Shown one piece after another: positions 1 through 11,495 of a DNA stretch of 64,000 bases. A program made the position numbers and the translations under genes. The notes beneath the pieces were generated by a model that worked only from the letters and a program-made list of their open reading frames with translations, was not told the DNA's origin and did not search any database. This stretch comes from Rhizomys pruinosus (lineage: Eukaryota > Chordata > Mammalia > Rodentia > Spalacidae), in the NCBI GenBank assembly GCA_009823505.1, contig VZQC01006876.1, forward strand, positions 5,258,202 to 5,322,201, written 5' to 3'. The stretch's first letter is position 1. Each line of letters starts with the position of its first letter.

Positions 1-780
1 TTTAACCTAACCAGATAATTTGGTTCAAAATTCTAGATTCTATCTTCCTGAACCAACTGCATGCAGTTCAGACAGTTTGGATAGACTTGGTAATCTTCAA
101 TTTATTTTCTCTCTTCTGGTATGTGTTACAACTCCAGTCTTTCTGGGAAAACTATAAATCAGGATAAAGGGTCGAAAAAAGAAAAAGATTGTTCCCATCT
201 GTAGTAATTATAGTGAACAGTTTTCCACTTAAAATAAGCCTGAAGTTGTTTAATTTGATCTTGAAGTTTATGCCTACTCAACATATGGTGTTAAGTCACT
301 CCTCCAGTGAGTATTATACAAGGCTGCTTGAAGTTTTGTCCAAGCCCTATTTAGGATATTATACAGTAATTAAAGGTGTTAGGCTGGTGTAACTTTGCCT
401 TTCTGTATGGATAACTACCATACATAATGCCCATACCAATTTGGCTGAAAGCAAAAGTTGGTTAATCTGGGCTAACTGTATGGACCAAGAGAAAAGTATA
501 ACCAAAAGACAAGTAATCATTATATTTCCTTTAAAGACTGAGAGATTGTGCCTCCAGACACTAGATTTTTTAGTCATTTAAAGTCATATGAGATTTGTTG
601 TTACCAAATAACAACGTTTCTCCTCTCTATTTAAGCCACTACCTAAGGGAAAATTCACACCCACTGTGACTATTGAAATTTCCTGGAAAGCGATGCTGAG
701 TCCAGAGATCATGGACAAATGAGCGGCAGAAGAAGCCCAATAATGGATGCTTCAGAACCCCTGGTTGAGAAATTCTAACG
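1..780. other. Unique AT-rich sequence, no gene seen
   Basis: I see no repeat family, long open frame or RNA gene here. The short open frames have no recognisable domain. It probably represents ordinary intergenic DNA. Confidence 0.5.
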
Positions 781-2035
781 GATTTTTAAGCTTTTTTATT
801 TTTATTTTTATTTTTTTTTTTTTAATTCACCCTGTTCCTCCTTGGTTCCCTGCCTAGAAAATGTACCCGGCTACTCTCACCTTCACAGGCACTAGTCAAG
901 GGTTTTGTTCTCTCTTTAACTATTCTTTTGGGGTATTTTAGATAGATCCACAGAGCAGGGGTTCCCCAGTCACCACCTCCTATGCCCCTTTACAGCATGG
1001 AAGAAGTCAGAGCGGTGGGCACCCTGATTCCCTCTTGGCAATTGGGTTAACCTCCTCAGAGGGTAATGTGATAAAAGCAGGGGCTAAAAATTGGCTAAGC
1101 AGTTTAGGGTCAAGACCCCCACCCCCAAAGAGCCAGTTTCTTTCTCAGCTGAGAGCTGAGGACTTCCTGGATCTGCTAGTGGACTTCTGGTTGCTCTGAT
1201 TCATGGCTCATGCATCCCTAACTCACTTGTCAGATTTATTGACCAGTAGGCAAATTCCATTAAAATCATGGTGCGAAGGACCCAATACAACCCACATAGC
1301 AGAGATAAATCCACCTTGGACACAGCAACTGTGGTTCACTCTTGTGAACTTCCTTCAAGGATTTGAATGCCACATAAAGAGACGGAGAGATGAGTTTCGA
1401 GCACAGGTTTTCCTCATTCTGCCTGACCCCCTACCAAGTCCTCAATATTACACATCTACGTGGTGAACTTGGTGACATTATTAAAGGCCCCTGGTGGCAA
1501 TAGTTTTATTAACTACACCTTGACCCTTGGTTCTCAAACTATTTCCCTTAACTCTATCCACCTTGAGATAAATGCCTTTGATACTAGCTTCGTTTCACAA
1601 TTGTGATTTAAGCTAAAGTCCATTTTTGATCCTGCTCCATTGGTCCCCTGGGGCGTCCTCTGCCTCCTGGCCCTTCTCTACATTTTTCTCTTCAGGTGTC
1701 TGTTTCACTTTGCTCTCAGCCAATGCCAGGTCTTCTCCGCAATGGTCAATAGGGACTCTGCATGCACCCCTCTGATGAGGTGATTCGAATATGGCTGTCA
1801 TCCATCCACAATTCATGGGAATGAGCTTGTCTCTCCCCTCCACAGTATGGCTCCTGGCCTCTTCCCTCAGTGGCTGGCCAGTCAAAGACAGGTAAGACCC
1901 TGCAAAACCAGGGCAACCTAAGACAGACACATTCAAATGTCAGTATGCCAGAGGTGGGGTCAATAAGGTTCAGGCATAGTACCTGAGCTTCCACTGGACT
2001 GCTCCTCACTCAAAATTAAATACAAAGGGTGGAAA
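781..2035 (+). mobile_element. Endogenous retrovirus-like internal remnant
   Basis: This GC-richer stretch differs from its AT-rich surroundings. It ends in a polypurine tract (2024-2035, aaagggtggaaa) placed directly before a TG dinucleotide that opens an LTR-like segment, which is the arrangement expected at the 3' end of a provirus. About 325-400 bases upstream, from roughly 1637 to 1710, one frame encodes a run of hydrophobic residues resembling the membrane anchor of a transmembrane envelope subunit, but stops interrupt the frame on both sides (one at 1607-1609). The left part starts after a T-rich run at about 798-822. I do not recognise the family and see no gag or pol. It is a dead fragment; the ERV call rests on the tract plus LTR layout and is inference. 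Confidence 0.35.
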
Positions 2036-2232
2036 TGTAGTAGCCAGTATGCTGAGAATTAAGCATGTGCAAAACTTGTCCCTCATCAACCTAATCTGCC
2101 CTAGGCAGCTAAGAACATACAAGTAGCATTGCAGACCTGGGCTAATCACAAGTGGGAATGCGAACAGTACATAACCCCTAACCCTGCCCCCAATAAATGA
2201 GTTCTCGACAGCTCAACCTCTATCTGTGTTCA
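2036..2232 (+). repeat. Short LTR-like segment (TG...CA) after a polypurine tract
   Basis: The segment begins TGTAGTAGCC and can be closed at a CA at 2231-2232. It contains an AATAAA polyadenylation signal at 2192-2197 followed by a short downstream region, as in a rodent ERV LTR. The immediately preceding polypurine tract supports reading it as the 3' LTR of the upstream remnant. The end is uncertain, because a run of C and A follows and the sequence then enters an assembly gap. No 5' LTR partner was found in the window. Confidence 0.4.
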
Positions 2233-2301
2233 AGCCCCCCACCAAAAAAAGAAAAAACAAAAAAAAAAACCCCCCCACTCTATATATAATCTATCATATT
2301 A

Positions 2302-2362
2302 NNNNNNNNNNNNNNNNNNNNNNNNNNNNNNNNNNNNNNNNNNNNNNNNNNNNNNNNNNNNN
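2302..2362. other. Assembly gap (61 N) in low-complexity sequence
   Basis: A run of N is flanked by A-rich, C-rich and TA-rich low-complexity sequence (about 2238-2301) and by a long poly(T)/(TA) run (2380-2422). The true length is unknown. Confidence 0.98.
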
Positions 2363-2378
2363 ATACTATAGAATATAA

Positions 2379-2423
<45 letters not shown>

Positions 2424-2424
<1 letters not shown>

Positions 2425-3020
2425 TGCTAGTTTTTAACTGCTCCTAATCGGAACATCAGAACAATAAATTCTTATAGAAAATGTCCTCATCCATGTGCAT
2501 TGATGAAGATGATTGTGGAAAGATAAACAGAAGCATCTAATATAAATTCTTCCAAATTAGTAACATTGGGCCCTGTATATTAGTGTAAGAGTCCTGTTAA
2601 ACATCTGAAAGTTCATTATCTCTGTCTTCACTGAAGGAGGGGACCAATATTTACATTTGTCCTGGGGAAGGCATGCTTATAGCAGAGGAACAGTCCACGA
2701 AACTTTGGTTTCTGCTGCTGGATGTTGAATTACGTACAAGTGGGTAGAGATGTGGAGTGGGTGCACGGGTAGGTACGGACACAAGCACACTTTCTGGGGC
2801 CACCTACACCCATAGCACTTAGGTCTTTGCTCAGTGTACTCCACCTGAAGCTCCCACAGTCCCTGGGCCTGTTAGCTGTACTGCTCTGCATTCTCCTGGG
2901 CCAACTCCAAGAAAGTGTCACCATCTGGTGCTCTTGCTCCCCAGAAGAAGATGACGCCGAGGCCCTGGGAAGGCCCGTGATGGGCTCCACAAACACTCTC
3001 ACCTTTTCCCGTGGCTCCAT
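2424..3020 (-). pseudogene. DTWD2: DTWD2 processed pseudogene (tRNA-uridine aminocarboxypropyltransferase), 3'-truncated
   Basis: DTWD2 is a DTW-domain enzyme that modifies uridine in tRNA by adding an aminocarboxypropyl group. Read on the minus strand, about 2877-2670 encodes [15 protein letters not shown], then two CxxC/CxC-type cysteine pairs (KCYGC...KVCLCPYLP), then [13 protein letters not shown] and TVPLL, matching the start of the DTW domain. The frame is cut by a TAA at 2677-2679 and at a TAA codon near 2879-2881 upstream. After a frameshift, FSEDRDNELSDV follows, and after another, NLEEFILDASVYLSTI (about 2555-2510) and DIFYKN. The signature around D-x-T-W is not preserved. Segments that lie in separate exons of the parent gene run on without introns, so this is a retrocopy. 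It ends at a TA repeat next to the gap; no poly(A) or TSD is visible. I recognised it from memory of the protein family; a protein search would settle DTWD2 versus a paralogue. Confidence 0.82.
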
Positions 3021-3866
3021 GGCAGGTGCTCATCTCGGGCCGTCACATTGAGGGAGCACCGCGACGATGTATTTCTGAGTACAAATACATGACTGGATAG
3101 AACCTTACATATATGGCAAAATACATGAGATCTGGTAGGGAGTTGGGGCATGGATCAGGAAGCGGGGATCTACATTTGATTTAGAACTGTCGCATAAATT
3201 TACAAAAGCTCAATGAAAAATCTTCTACAAAGACAACCTGAAAGATAACATAATTATAATAATTATTTTAGTGGTTGGGCTAGTCATAGACCATGCATCA
3301 CAAATTCAAGAATTGGAGCACTTTTCTATTTTATCATGTCACATTTAAGCTTCTAGAATAATCTTTAATAATTAATGAAAAATCTTCTTAAAATCTATGT
3401 ACTAAAAACAATCATAGTAAATACTTACAAAGAGTCACATTCAGTAGTATTTTGGGAACCTAAAATGAAAGCTTAATTTAAAAAAGCATGTTTCTGCATC
3501 AATATCGCTACATATTTGTTGATGTTGGCATATTGATATGGATCTATGTAGGTGCACTCACATACATATGTACACAGTTTGAATTTATGTTCTTTTTATT
3601 ACTTTAGCATAGATTACACACTAATTTATTCACAAAATCTATTGGACCTTAACAGTAGTATTATTAGAAGTGAAGAAAATGATGTTCTCAGAAGTCATGA
3701 ATTTTCCATTTTCTTTAGGAAAACATGAAAATAAGACTGCCACATTTACTATCAAGTCAATAAATGAAGCATTATGTAGGCATTCTTTCAAGCCAGAAGC
3801 TCCTCACATCATTACAAAGGGAACTACCATCCATAAAGTAGTGCAAACAAACATATTCCTGGTTAT

Positions 3867-3868
<2 letters not shown>
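3021..3868. other. No gene seen
   Basis: The first about 40 bases are GC-rich with CpGs and may be the pseudogene's 5' end. The remainder is AT-rich unique sequence with no recognised family. Confidence 0.45.
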
Positions 3869-3943
<75 letters not shown>

Positions 3944-3950
3944 GTATATA
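3869..3950. repeat. (TA)n/(CA)n microsatellite
   Basis: Two (TA)n runs flank a short (CA)n core at about 3904-3911. It explains the IY-rich peptide readable here, which is not a gene. Confidence 0.95.
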
Positions 3951-4742
3951 TTAAAACCCAATACTAGTTGCATGATTTTTATTATATAACTATTTTCAAA
4001 ATGCTACTTTTCTTCCTTAACTTTGTTTCCTCTTATTGATATAGTCACCTCACATTTATATTCATGCTGGTAGCTATTATGGTTATTTAGTATTTTGCCT
4101 ATTGTATACTATTACAATATATTATGCTTTCTCTTTCTCCTGGGCTGATGAAGTTTAACTTTCCAGTTTTTAGCTACTGTGAATAATGTTTTTATGAATA
4201 CTCATATTTATCGCACGTCTATTGCAAACAGTAAGGGTTATTTGATGATAGATATGAGAACCTAGTAATATTAAAAATTACATAATTATCCTGTAGGTAA
4301 AAAAGTACAGGTTTATATTTCTGCAAACAGTGTATAAGGCTTTTCTGAGTATTCTGTCTTAACTCTCTCTGCTCTCAGAAATTTAATTAGATTCTAGATA
4401 AATCTGCCAAAAAGAGTCCAATATAACTTTCAGCCTTTTATGAATAAATTAGGATTCATTTAAAAGTCAGGATGCTGTTTCATATTTAACCAATAGGTCT
4501 TAAATATTTTTATTTTCTTTTTAATTGTTGCTATAATTTTACTCTTATTACAAAATTTAATGGGAAATCAACTCTTATATACAATAAATACAAGTTAAAT
4601 ATAACCAATTTACAGTCATATTGCATTCTGAATCAGCATTTTAAGATTTAGTTTGATTTTTTTTTTTTTTTTTGTATAGGCAAATCAACCTTTTCCTTCA
4701 ATGCAAAGAATGTTCAGTTTATGAATTAGAAACATAAAAATA

Positions 4743-4987
4743 GGGCTGGAGAGATAGCCAAGCGGTTAAGAGCACCAACTGCTCTTGCAGAGGACTCGGG
4801 TTTGGTCCCCAGCACCCACATGGCGGCTGAGAACCGTCTGTAACTCCAATTCCAGGAGAACTCCAGTTCATGGGGAATCCAACACCCTCTTCTGAACCTC
4901 TGCAGCGGCATTGCACAACATGGGTGCACAGACATATATGCAGACAGTACATTCATACACATTCAAAAATAAATAAAATTTTAAAAA
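4743..4987 (+). mobile_element. B2 SINE with 15-bp target-site duplication
   Basis: The tRNA-derived head (GGGCTGGAGAGATAGCC, A box at about 4757-4770, B box-like GGTTTGGTCCCC near 4800) is followed by a B2 body and an A-rich tail ending AATAAATAAAATTTT. It is flanked by the perfect TSD agaaacataaaaata at 4728-4742 and 4988-5002. The 3' half differs from the mouse B2 consensus and carries a characteristic GCATTGCACAACATGGGTGCACAGAC stretch shared by all B2 copies in this window. Confidence 0.95.
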
Positions 4988-5002
4988 AGAAACATAAAAA
5001 TA

Positions 5003-5986
5003 TTTGAGTAAAATTTTCATTATCTACCTCAGTGTGAAAATTATTAAGAATATGTGTCATTGGTCTTCCACTATCAGAAATTACACTAATTTCTTTTCAT
5101 GATATATATTACTAAGCTATATGAAACAAATGAAAAAATAAATAAATTGAAGAACTGTGTGAATGAATGGAGTCTGATAATAATAAGCTGAGATGCAGAA
5201 CAATTTTCTTTTAAAATAAACAACATGGTAAAACAAAAAAATAGGACTGTCAGTTAAAGGGCTTCAAAGTTGTCAAATAATGAAGGGGGAAAAAAGAAAC
5301 AGAAAACAGAAAATCCTATTTGGGAGAACACTGAGATTCCAAAGCAATGTTCATCTTTGAAATTTAGAAAGCGAAGTGAAACAAGAATGTCCACGGAGAT
5401 GTCTTTACCTATAGCAAACACATATCTTGTGAGACACAATTTTGTGAATATTTAGATGATAATTTAAATGAGTAACTCTAGGCTAAACATGGAATGAGAT
5501 GAGAGGGAGAATATACTGGGGCCACAAACTTAAAACAAAACAGACTTTCTTAGGAGTTATGTCCAGGTACAACTTAACAGGCTCTCCAGGTAAAAAGCCA
5601 AGAAAGTTTTACCTGTGTTACTGTCTGCAGATTGGAAAATTAATTATCATAAAATATACTGAAGTTAATTTCATAAGGACCCTTCCTTAATCAAAAAGTC
5701 ATTAACCAAGGTGTGATCCCACTCTGCACAATCTAGTCTTTTTGTCTCGTGAAAAGGAAGAGAAAAATAAAAAGCTACATCATTGAAATGACATAGTTGG
5801 ATTTACCAAATAGGAATATAAGACTAATATAGACCAAAATTTAACAATATGATTATAGAATGCTTTCCACTGCAACACCTGGCTAACTTGGCTGAAAGGC
5901 TCCACAAAAGTAGCATTACATCAGACCCATGCAAAATACAAACATTTTCTGAGGAAAAGCACTTGAGAAACACCAAATCTGAAAGA

Positions 5987-6041
<55 letters not shown>

Positions 6042-6639
6042 ACAAATGTCAGGACTTTTCATATGTATAATTACAGCCCAATTTGTAAGCAGATTGAAAT
6101 AATTCCTGATTCAAATTCTACATATCTTAGTTGTAACTGTGGCTGCAACAATTCTGATTTTCACTAAAGAAAGAAAGACCTCTATAACAGAAATAAGGGG
6201 AAAGGCTGGCTTTAAAAGTTTGATGTAAGTTTACTTGGAATCTTAGAGACATAAGGGAAAGAGTGGGAGTAATTGAAGCTATAATGGCCAAGAAATTAGC
6301 AACATATGTAAAACTACAGATTCAGGAAAATCAGATGAGGCAAGAGAAAATAAAACAAAACAAAAACAAAAATATAAAATGTGTATGTACATAAATTTTA
6401 ATTTTCAGAAAACAAAATTTTTAAATATCATATTATAAAAAAGTCACATGTGTGGATTGGGAATTAACTCTTCTTCTAGGAAGAATAACTTCACTCAATA
6501 AAATATTCTCCTTAGGTATGCATTTGTTTGTCAAAATGTTAGAATATATTATGCTACTGTTTTCCTGGTTCCCTGGTCTCAGAGGAGGAGTCTGGTGTGA
6601 TGCTATTTCTTATTGTTTTAGAGGTGAGTACGGCATCTA
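5003..6639. other. Unique sequence with a (GA)n microsatellite
   Basis: A pure (GA)n run lies at about 5990-6039. The rest has no recognised repeat or coding signature. Confidence 0.5.
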
Positions 6640-6900
6640 AGTCCTGCACAGAGTTAAGGCACAATTCATATGTCTGTGTCACACCTTCTTCCCATAGCTC
6701 AGGGGTCATCACAGAAGAGCAGGCAGGACACTGGTAAGAGTTACAGGTCTTGGAGGGCCAAACAACACAGTGTCTTCTGGACATGACAGGGCCACTGGGC
6801 TCATAAACAGCTGTGGTTGCCTGCAGTCTTGATTTTGCACAGGTTTTGCGTATACAATGACAGCTGTACATTCCTGTGTAGAACAGGCCCTGCCTTGTTC
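6640..6900 (+). mobile_element. Lx-type L1 3'-UTR relic, sense
   Basis: The text from about 6655, including GCTCAGGGGTCATCACAGAAGAG (about 6698), an AAGAG-type purine stretch and CAGTGTCTTCTGGACATGACAGGG (about 6769), follows the Lx/old rodent L1 3'-UTR sequence as I know it. It is a diverged, end-less fragment without a poly(A) tail. Confidence 0.55.
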
Positions 6901-6919
6901 AGCAAACACTGTTTTTCTA

Positions 6920-7470
6920 CAGATATGCACTACCTTTGGTTCTTATAGTCTTTTCACTACCTCTTCCACAACTATCCCAAAGTCTTGGAAGGAGTGTAAT
7001 AAACACATTCTTTTTAAAGATGAATTCCCCATAGTCTCTTATTCTTTACACATTGAGCAGTTGTGGTTCTATATGAAATGTTATCTACTGCAAAAAGAAT
7101 AAAAAATGCAATATTCTATGTGTGTAAAGATCACAACATAGGGATCAGTTTATTACTATGCCTGTCTAGAAGAAAAATAGCTTAACTTTTCATATAGGTC
7201 CTATGACCTATCCAGCAATGTGTTCTTATCCAAGGTAACAGTGCCAGGCTGAAATTCTGTCTCATAGAGTGGGCCTGAATTCTAATCAGAAAGTTGGTGG
7301 TTACCCCCAGAACATTCAAGTCACAACTACACAATTAGCATAGCTTACTAGATCCTTTAATATTGTAGTTGGCGGAGTACACAGCTAATTAAGACTGTTA
7401 ATTACCTTTTACCCCAAGTCCTATATTATAAAATCTATCAAGTACTGATGAATATTGCAAATAGTTGTCA
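6920..7470 (-). mobile_element. Lx-type L1 3'-UTR relic, antisense
   Basis: Landmarks in Lx antisense order are CCACAACTATCCC..., TCTCTTATTCTTTACACATTGA, ATCTACTGCAAAAAGAA, CCTATGACCTATCCAGC, GTGGGCCTGAATTCTAATCAGAAAG and TATTGTAGTTGG...AAGACTGTTAATTAC. It lies tail-to-tail with the sense relic just to the left, and the two share the same 3'-UTR subregion, so a rearrangement or two independent insertions are possible. Confidence 0.65.
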
Positions 7471-8680
7471 GTTTGATTTCTTCATGTACTGCGACTTAAG
7501 TATGTTACGCTTTCAGTAATAGAGACTCACCATCAAGTTCTGGATGGTAACTAAGAGAAAAGACTTATAATGCTTGAAGGGAGTCTATAAGACCCCACCA
7601 ATAATTGACAAAAACTAAAAAAATACGTAACATAGACCTGATGCTCTATTTTGTTTGATGTATGGGGCTAAAACATGCATTACCTTTCTGATGTAGGATT
7701 GTCTGTTTAAATTACATTTTCTATGCATGCGTGTATATGTGCATGCATATGTATGCATATGTTCTAGGAATTTCTAGAGTAGTAGGTTACCATATTGCTT
7801 ATACAAAGGTACTTAATGCTAGTTATTCTCCTTGTGCTACTTCCTGTAATATGTGGTCCTGCCCCCAATGTTATCTGACATTACTTGTAAATCTGTATTG
7901 TTATAATTGTTTTGACCAACCAAGCAAAAATTACAATTATAGTTTACCAAATAAGAATAACTAATGTGTCTATGTTTTCATATTATGTGGAAAATATTAA
8001 AATTGAAATGCACAATCATAAGATTCTATGCCACTCAATCTTATACTGTATAGATACATGAAAATGTATTAAAATTTTTATTTTTAGGTAAGCAGAATCT
8101 CCATTATTAACAACCTTCTTATTTATAGTTCATATAAGTTATTAACGACTGTTGCCTATGTATAAGATTGGCAAAGCTTTAGTTAGCCTAAGCCTAATAA
8201 TGACTGGAAAAATATAAAATGATTCAATAAGTATTTTACTCATCATATAAATGTGAATTTAAAAATTAGGAGGAAAAGTATGTTAAATATAATTCTACCT
8301 GCACTGAATATTGTTATAGCATTTTAAAATTAATGAACATTTTTTAGAAAATAATTTTTATTAACATAATTACATACAGTAACCAGTTGATAGTTAATCT
8401 TCTTTGTAAACTTGATTTAATTTATATTTAAATTTTGCTAGCTAGAATAAGTATATGAGAGAGGCTGAGGATATTTTAAACTATGAGAATGGTAGAGTAA
8501 ATGTGGCTTTATCAGAAGAAAAAAAAGTACAACTTCAGCCAACACAAGTACAGCAGATCATCATGTTTTTTTCTGGGAATAGTGTGGAGATTGGACAATA
8601 CTCATAGAATAGTTCTGAGCATTCAATAACTGTTCATAAGTTTTGAGCATAGTGTTGATAGATTTGGACCTTTAATTAAG
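7471..8680. other. AT-rich unique sequence, no gene seen
   Basis: No recognised repeat, RNA gene or domain-bearing frame. Confidence 0.5.
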
Positions 8681-9500
8681 GAAAACTCCACCAGAAAACT
8701 CCTGGAAACGATTAAGAGTTTCAGTAAAGTGTCAGGATACAAAATTAACCTAGAAAAATCAGTAGCCTTTCTTTACACCAATGATAAACAAGTCGGGAAG
8801 GAATTTAAGACCTTCCCATTCACAATAGCCTCAAAAAGAAAACCACCTGGGAACAAGCCTAACCAAAGAAACAAAGATACCAAAGAACTCTACAATAAAA
8901 ATTTTAAACCCCTGAAGAAGGAGAGGAGGAGATTTGAAAATGACATCAAAAGATAGAAAGACCTCCCATGTTCATGGATTGGAAAAATTAATAGAGTAAA
9001 AAAGTGTCCATTTTACCCAAAATAATATACAGATTCAATGCGATATCAAAATCCCCATGAGTTTTGTCACAGACTTGTATAAAAAAAATCCTTAAATTCA
9101 TATGGAATAACAAAAGACCCTGAATAGCTAAAGCAACTCTGAGTGAAAAGTGCAATGCAGGGGGAATTGCTTCACCAGACGTCAAGGTATATTATAGGGC
9201 TATAGTTATAAAGGCAGCCTGGTACTGGCACAAAAACAGACCCATTGATGAATGGAACAAAATTGAAGATCCAAACTTGAGTTTATACAATTTCAGCCAC
9301 CTTATATTTGACAAAGGGGTAAAAAAATAAAAGCTCAATGGAGGAAGGATAGCAGCTTTAGCAAATGGTGCTGGCAAAACTAGATCAGCATTTGTAGAAG
9401 AACAAAATTAAACCCATACCTCTCACCCTGTAAAAAATCAACTCCAAGTGGTTCTAAGGACTTGAAATAGGAATTCTAACACTATAAAGGAAAAATAACT
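8681..9500 (+). pseudogene. L1 ORF2 fragment (reverse transcriptase 3' part onward)
   Basis: The plus strand matches the same ORF2 segment found in the other L1s here, from the residues RKLLETIKSFSKVSGYKINL (about 8692) through the thumb region. It ends shortly after the equivalent of the [10 protein letters not shown] motif (about 9410-9440). Stops and frameshifts are frequent (stop after about 8956). Neither a 5' region nor a 3' UTR is present, so this is an internal fragment of an older, inactive L1. Confidence 0.85.
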
Positions 9501-9780
9501 TTTGAAAAAGGAAGCTTAGATTGGAATTCTTCAAAAATAAATCTTTCAGAAAGTAAAAAGTAACCATTAAAATTTATAAAATTAATGAGAACGGATAGTA
9601 CTTGAACAGTAATTAAGAAAACATCACTTCAGATTCTTAGAGAAAAGTTATATGTCCTAGCTCTTTCATCTAAATTTTCCCTCACATATTCATAAGAAGA
9701 TGCTTATTGCCAAAGTCTTCCAGCTATGAATCAGACCTCTGTAACCTTTACCTCAATTGCTCACTGATTTGATTTCTGCG

Positions 9781-11484
9781 TTTTTTTTTTATTATTTTTT
9801 TTAAATTAATTTTATTTATTTCTGTATGTGTATGAATGTACTGTCTGCATGCAAGTTTGTGCACCCGTGTCATGCAATGCCGCGGAGGTCAGAAGAAGGT
9901 CTCAGATTCCCCTGGAACTGGAGTTCTCCTGGAATTGGAGTTTCAGACGGTTCTCGGCCGCCATGTGGGTGCTGGGGATTGAACCCGGGTCCTCTGCAAG
10001 AGCGGTCGGCGCTCTCAACCGCTAGGCCATCTCTCTAGCCCCTCTGCGTTTTTTTTTTAATTGGTGCTTTGTGCATTTCATATATCATTTTCCAATTCAG
10101 ATCAAGCATATTTCCCTTTCCCTTCCCCCCTACCCCCACCCCATCCCAGATCATGCATTTTGCCATAACTGCCCTGCATCTTTCTCTCAGTTTTTTTTAA
10201 GCTATAAGTGATGATCCATGAGTACAAGCATCCTTCATATGAAACCAATTTGCAGGCTGTTGTGCCCAAACCCCCACAGCCCCACCATACACCGGGGGGT
10301 GAGGGGTTGTATGTTCAATAAAGTTGATCAAATGAGTGTCCAGACTACATTGCTGTAGTTTCACCATTCACCCCAATCACAGCCCTTACGTTCTATCACA
10401 CCCCCTCTTCCTCAGATTGTTCCCTAGGCTTAGGAAAGGGGCACAGGAGGATAAGAAGCAAAACAGTCCACTCTCTCTGAAGCTATTGTCTTGGGCTCTG
10501 GTCAATTCTGGCTGTTTCCTTTCATGGGCTGACAGTTTGTCCAGGAATAACCTTTAGATCCTACTAATGAAGCACAAGCAATTAGATATATAGGTATTTA
10601 AACAGCACTAATAGTTATGGTTGGTTACTTTGGTATAGACACATATGTTTGGATGATATGTTAATCCATGAATTACATTTTTTCCTGTTAAATATGACAG
10701 GGTATTACTGTGGCTTATAACATCTCCTAATCTGTAGAGGATGTAAGCTTGTGGCATCAGCCATGGGTTATTCCTCCAAGGAGATAGCCAATAGCCAATT
10801 AGGTTTGGGATATACAGGCATATGGCTGCCTCTGCTGCACAGTATTTCCAGGCAGGTGAGGTGCAGCTGGTGCTGATGGTGGAGTCTTGCTTGACACAGG
10901 GAGACCCGTATTTGCTTTATTGGTTGAGTGGCCTTTGGTAACACTCTCTGGTATTCCAGAGGCCATCTGTACACTTGCATGTGTGGTCTCAATACTTCTT
11001 TCCCATGTTAACGTCAGGTCTTCGGCAGCAGGGCCTTATCGCCTCTCTTCTTGCAGGTATCCCAGTTTAGAGGCAAGGAGCCTTTACCTTTTGTGGGGAC
11101 TTGTATCACCTGGCCAACATCTCCCTGGTAGAATAATCCATTACTGATGTCAGAGCTCCTGTATTAATATATTTTGATTAAGTGCATAGATTAAGGACTT
11201 TAGTATTATATTTGGTTCTGAATAGAGAATAATCCTTTTCACAGTTCTTATGTCTATTAGTCAATTAAAGAAGGCAGTTTTACCAGTTTTATAAGAGATT
11301 ACCTCTGTAATAGTTGTCTCCAATTTACAGTTGGAGAGCGACCTCATCATCATCATATTTCTCCTTTTTCTATCGGGGGGGGAGGCAAGAAAGTCTCTCA
11401 TATCAAAACCTTGCAGCTCCTAGAAAGTAAGTTTCATTAGGACTCATTATAAATAGTTGTTATACTTGTAACAACTATTTATAA
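9781..11484 (-). mobile_element. 5'-truncated and 5'-inverted L1 tail with 11-bp TSD (nested B2)
   Basis: The insertion is bounded by tgatttctgcg at 9770-9780 and 11485-11495. From the poly(T) (original tail at 10049-10058) to about 11462 it is the long L1 3' UTR read antisense, beginning with the terminal caaagca-type end and the C-rich complement of the polypurine tract (about 10110-10150). At 11463-11484 the orientation flips: about 22 bases of the same UTR are read in sense. Arms 11445-11462 and 11469-11486 are exact inverse complements with a 6-base spacer. A B2 later inserted into its poly(T). Confidence 0.88.
9791..10042 (-). mobile_element. B2 SINE inserted in the L1 poly(A) tail
   Basis: A complete antisense B2, from its AT-rich tail (9791) to the GGGGCTAGAGAGATGG head (10042). 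The TSD tctgcgtttttttttt is perfect at 9775-9790 and 10043-10058. It includes the L1 tail T run, which shows that the B2 landed at the L1 poly(A) boundary after the L1 arrived. Confidence 0.95.
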
Positions 11485-11495
11485 TGATTTCTGCG

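Noticed and set aside
1203..1466. 87-codon frame in the ERV-like region as an intact gene
   Set aside because: It is short, lacks a recognisable domain and lies in a remnant with stops in all useful frames.
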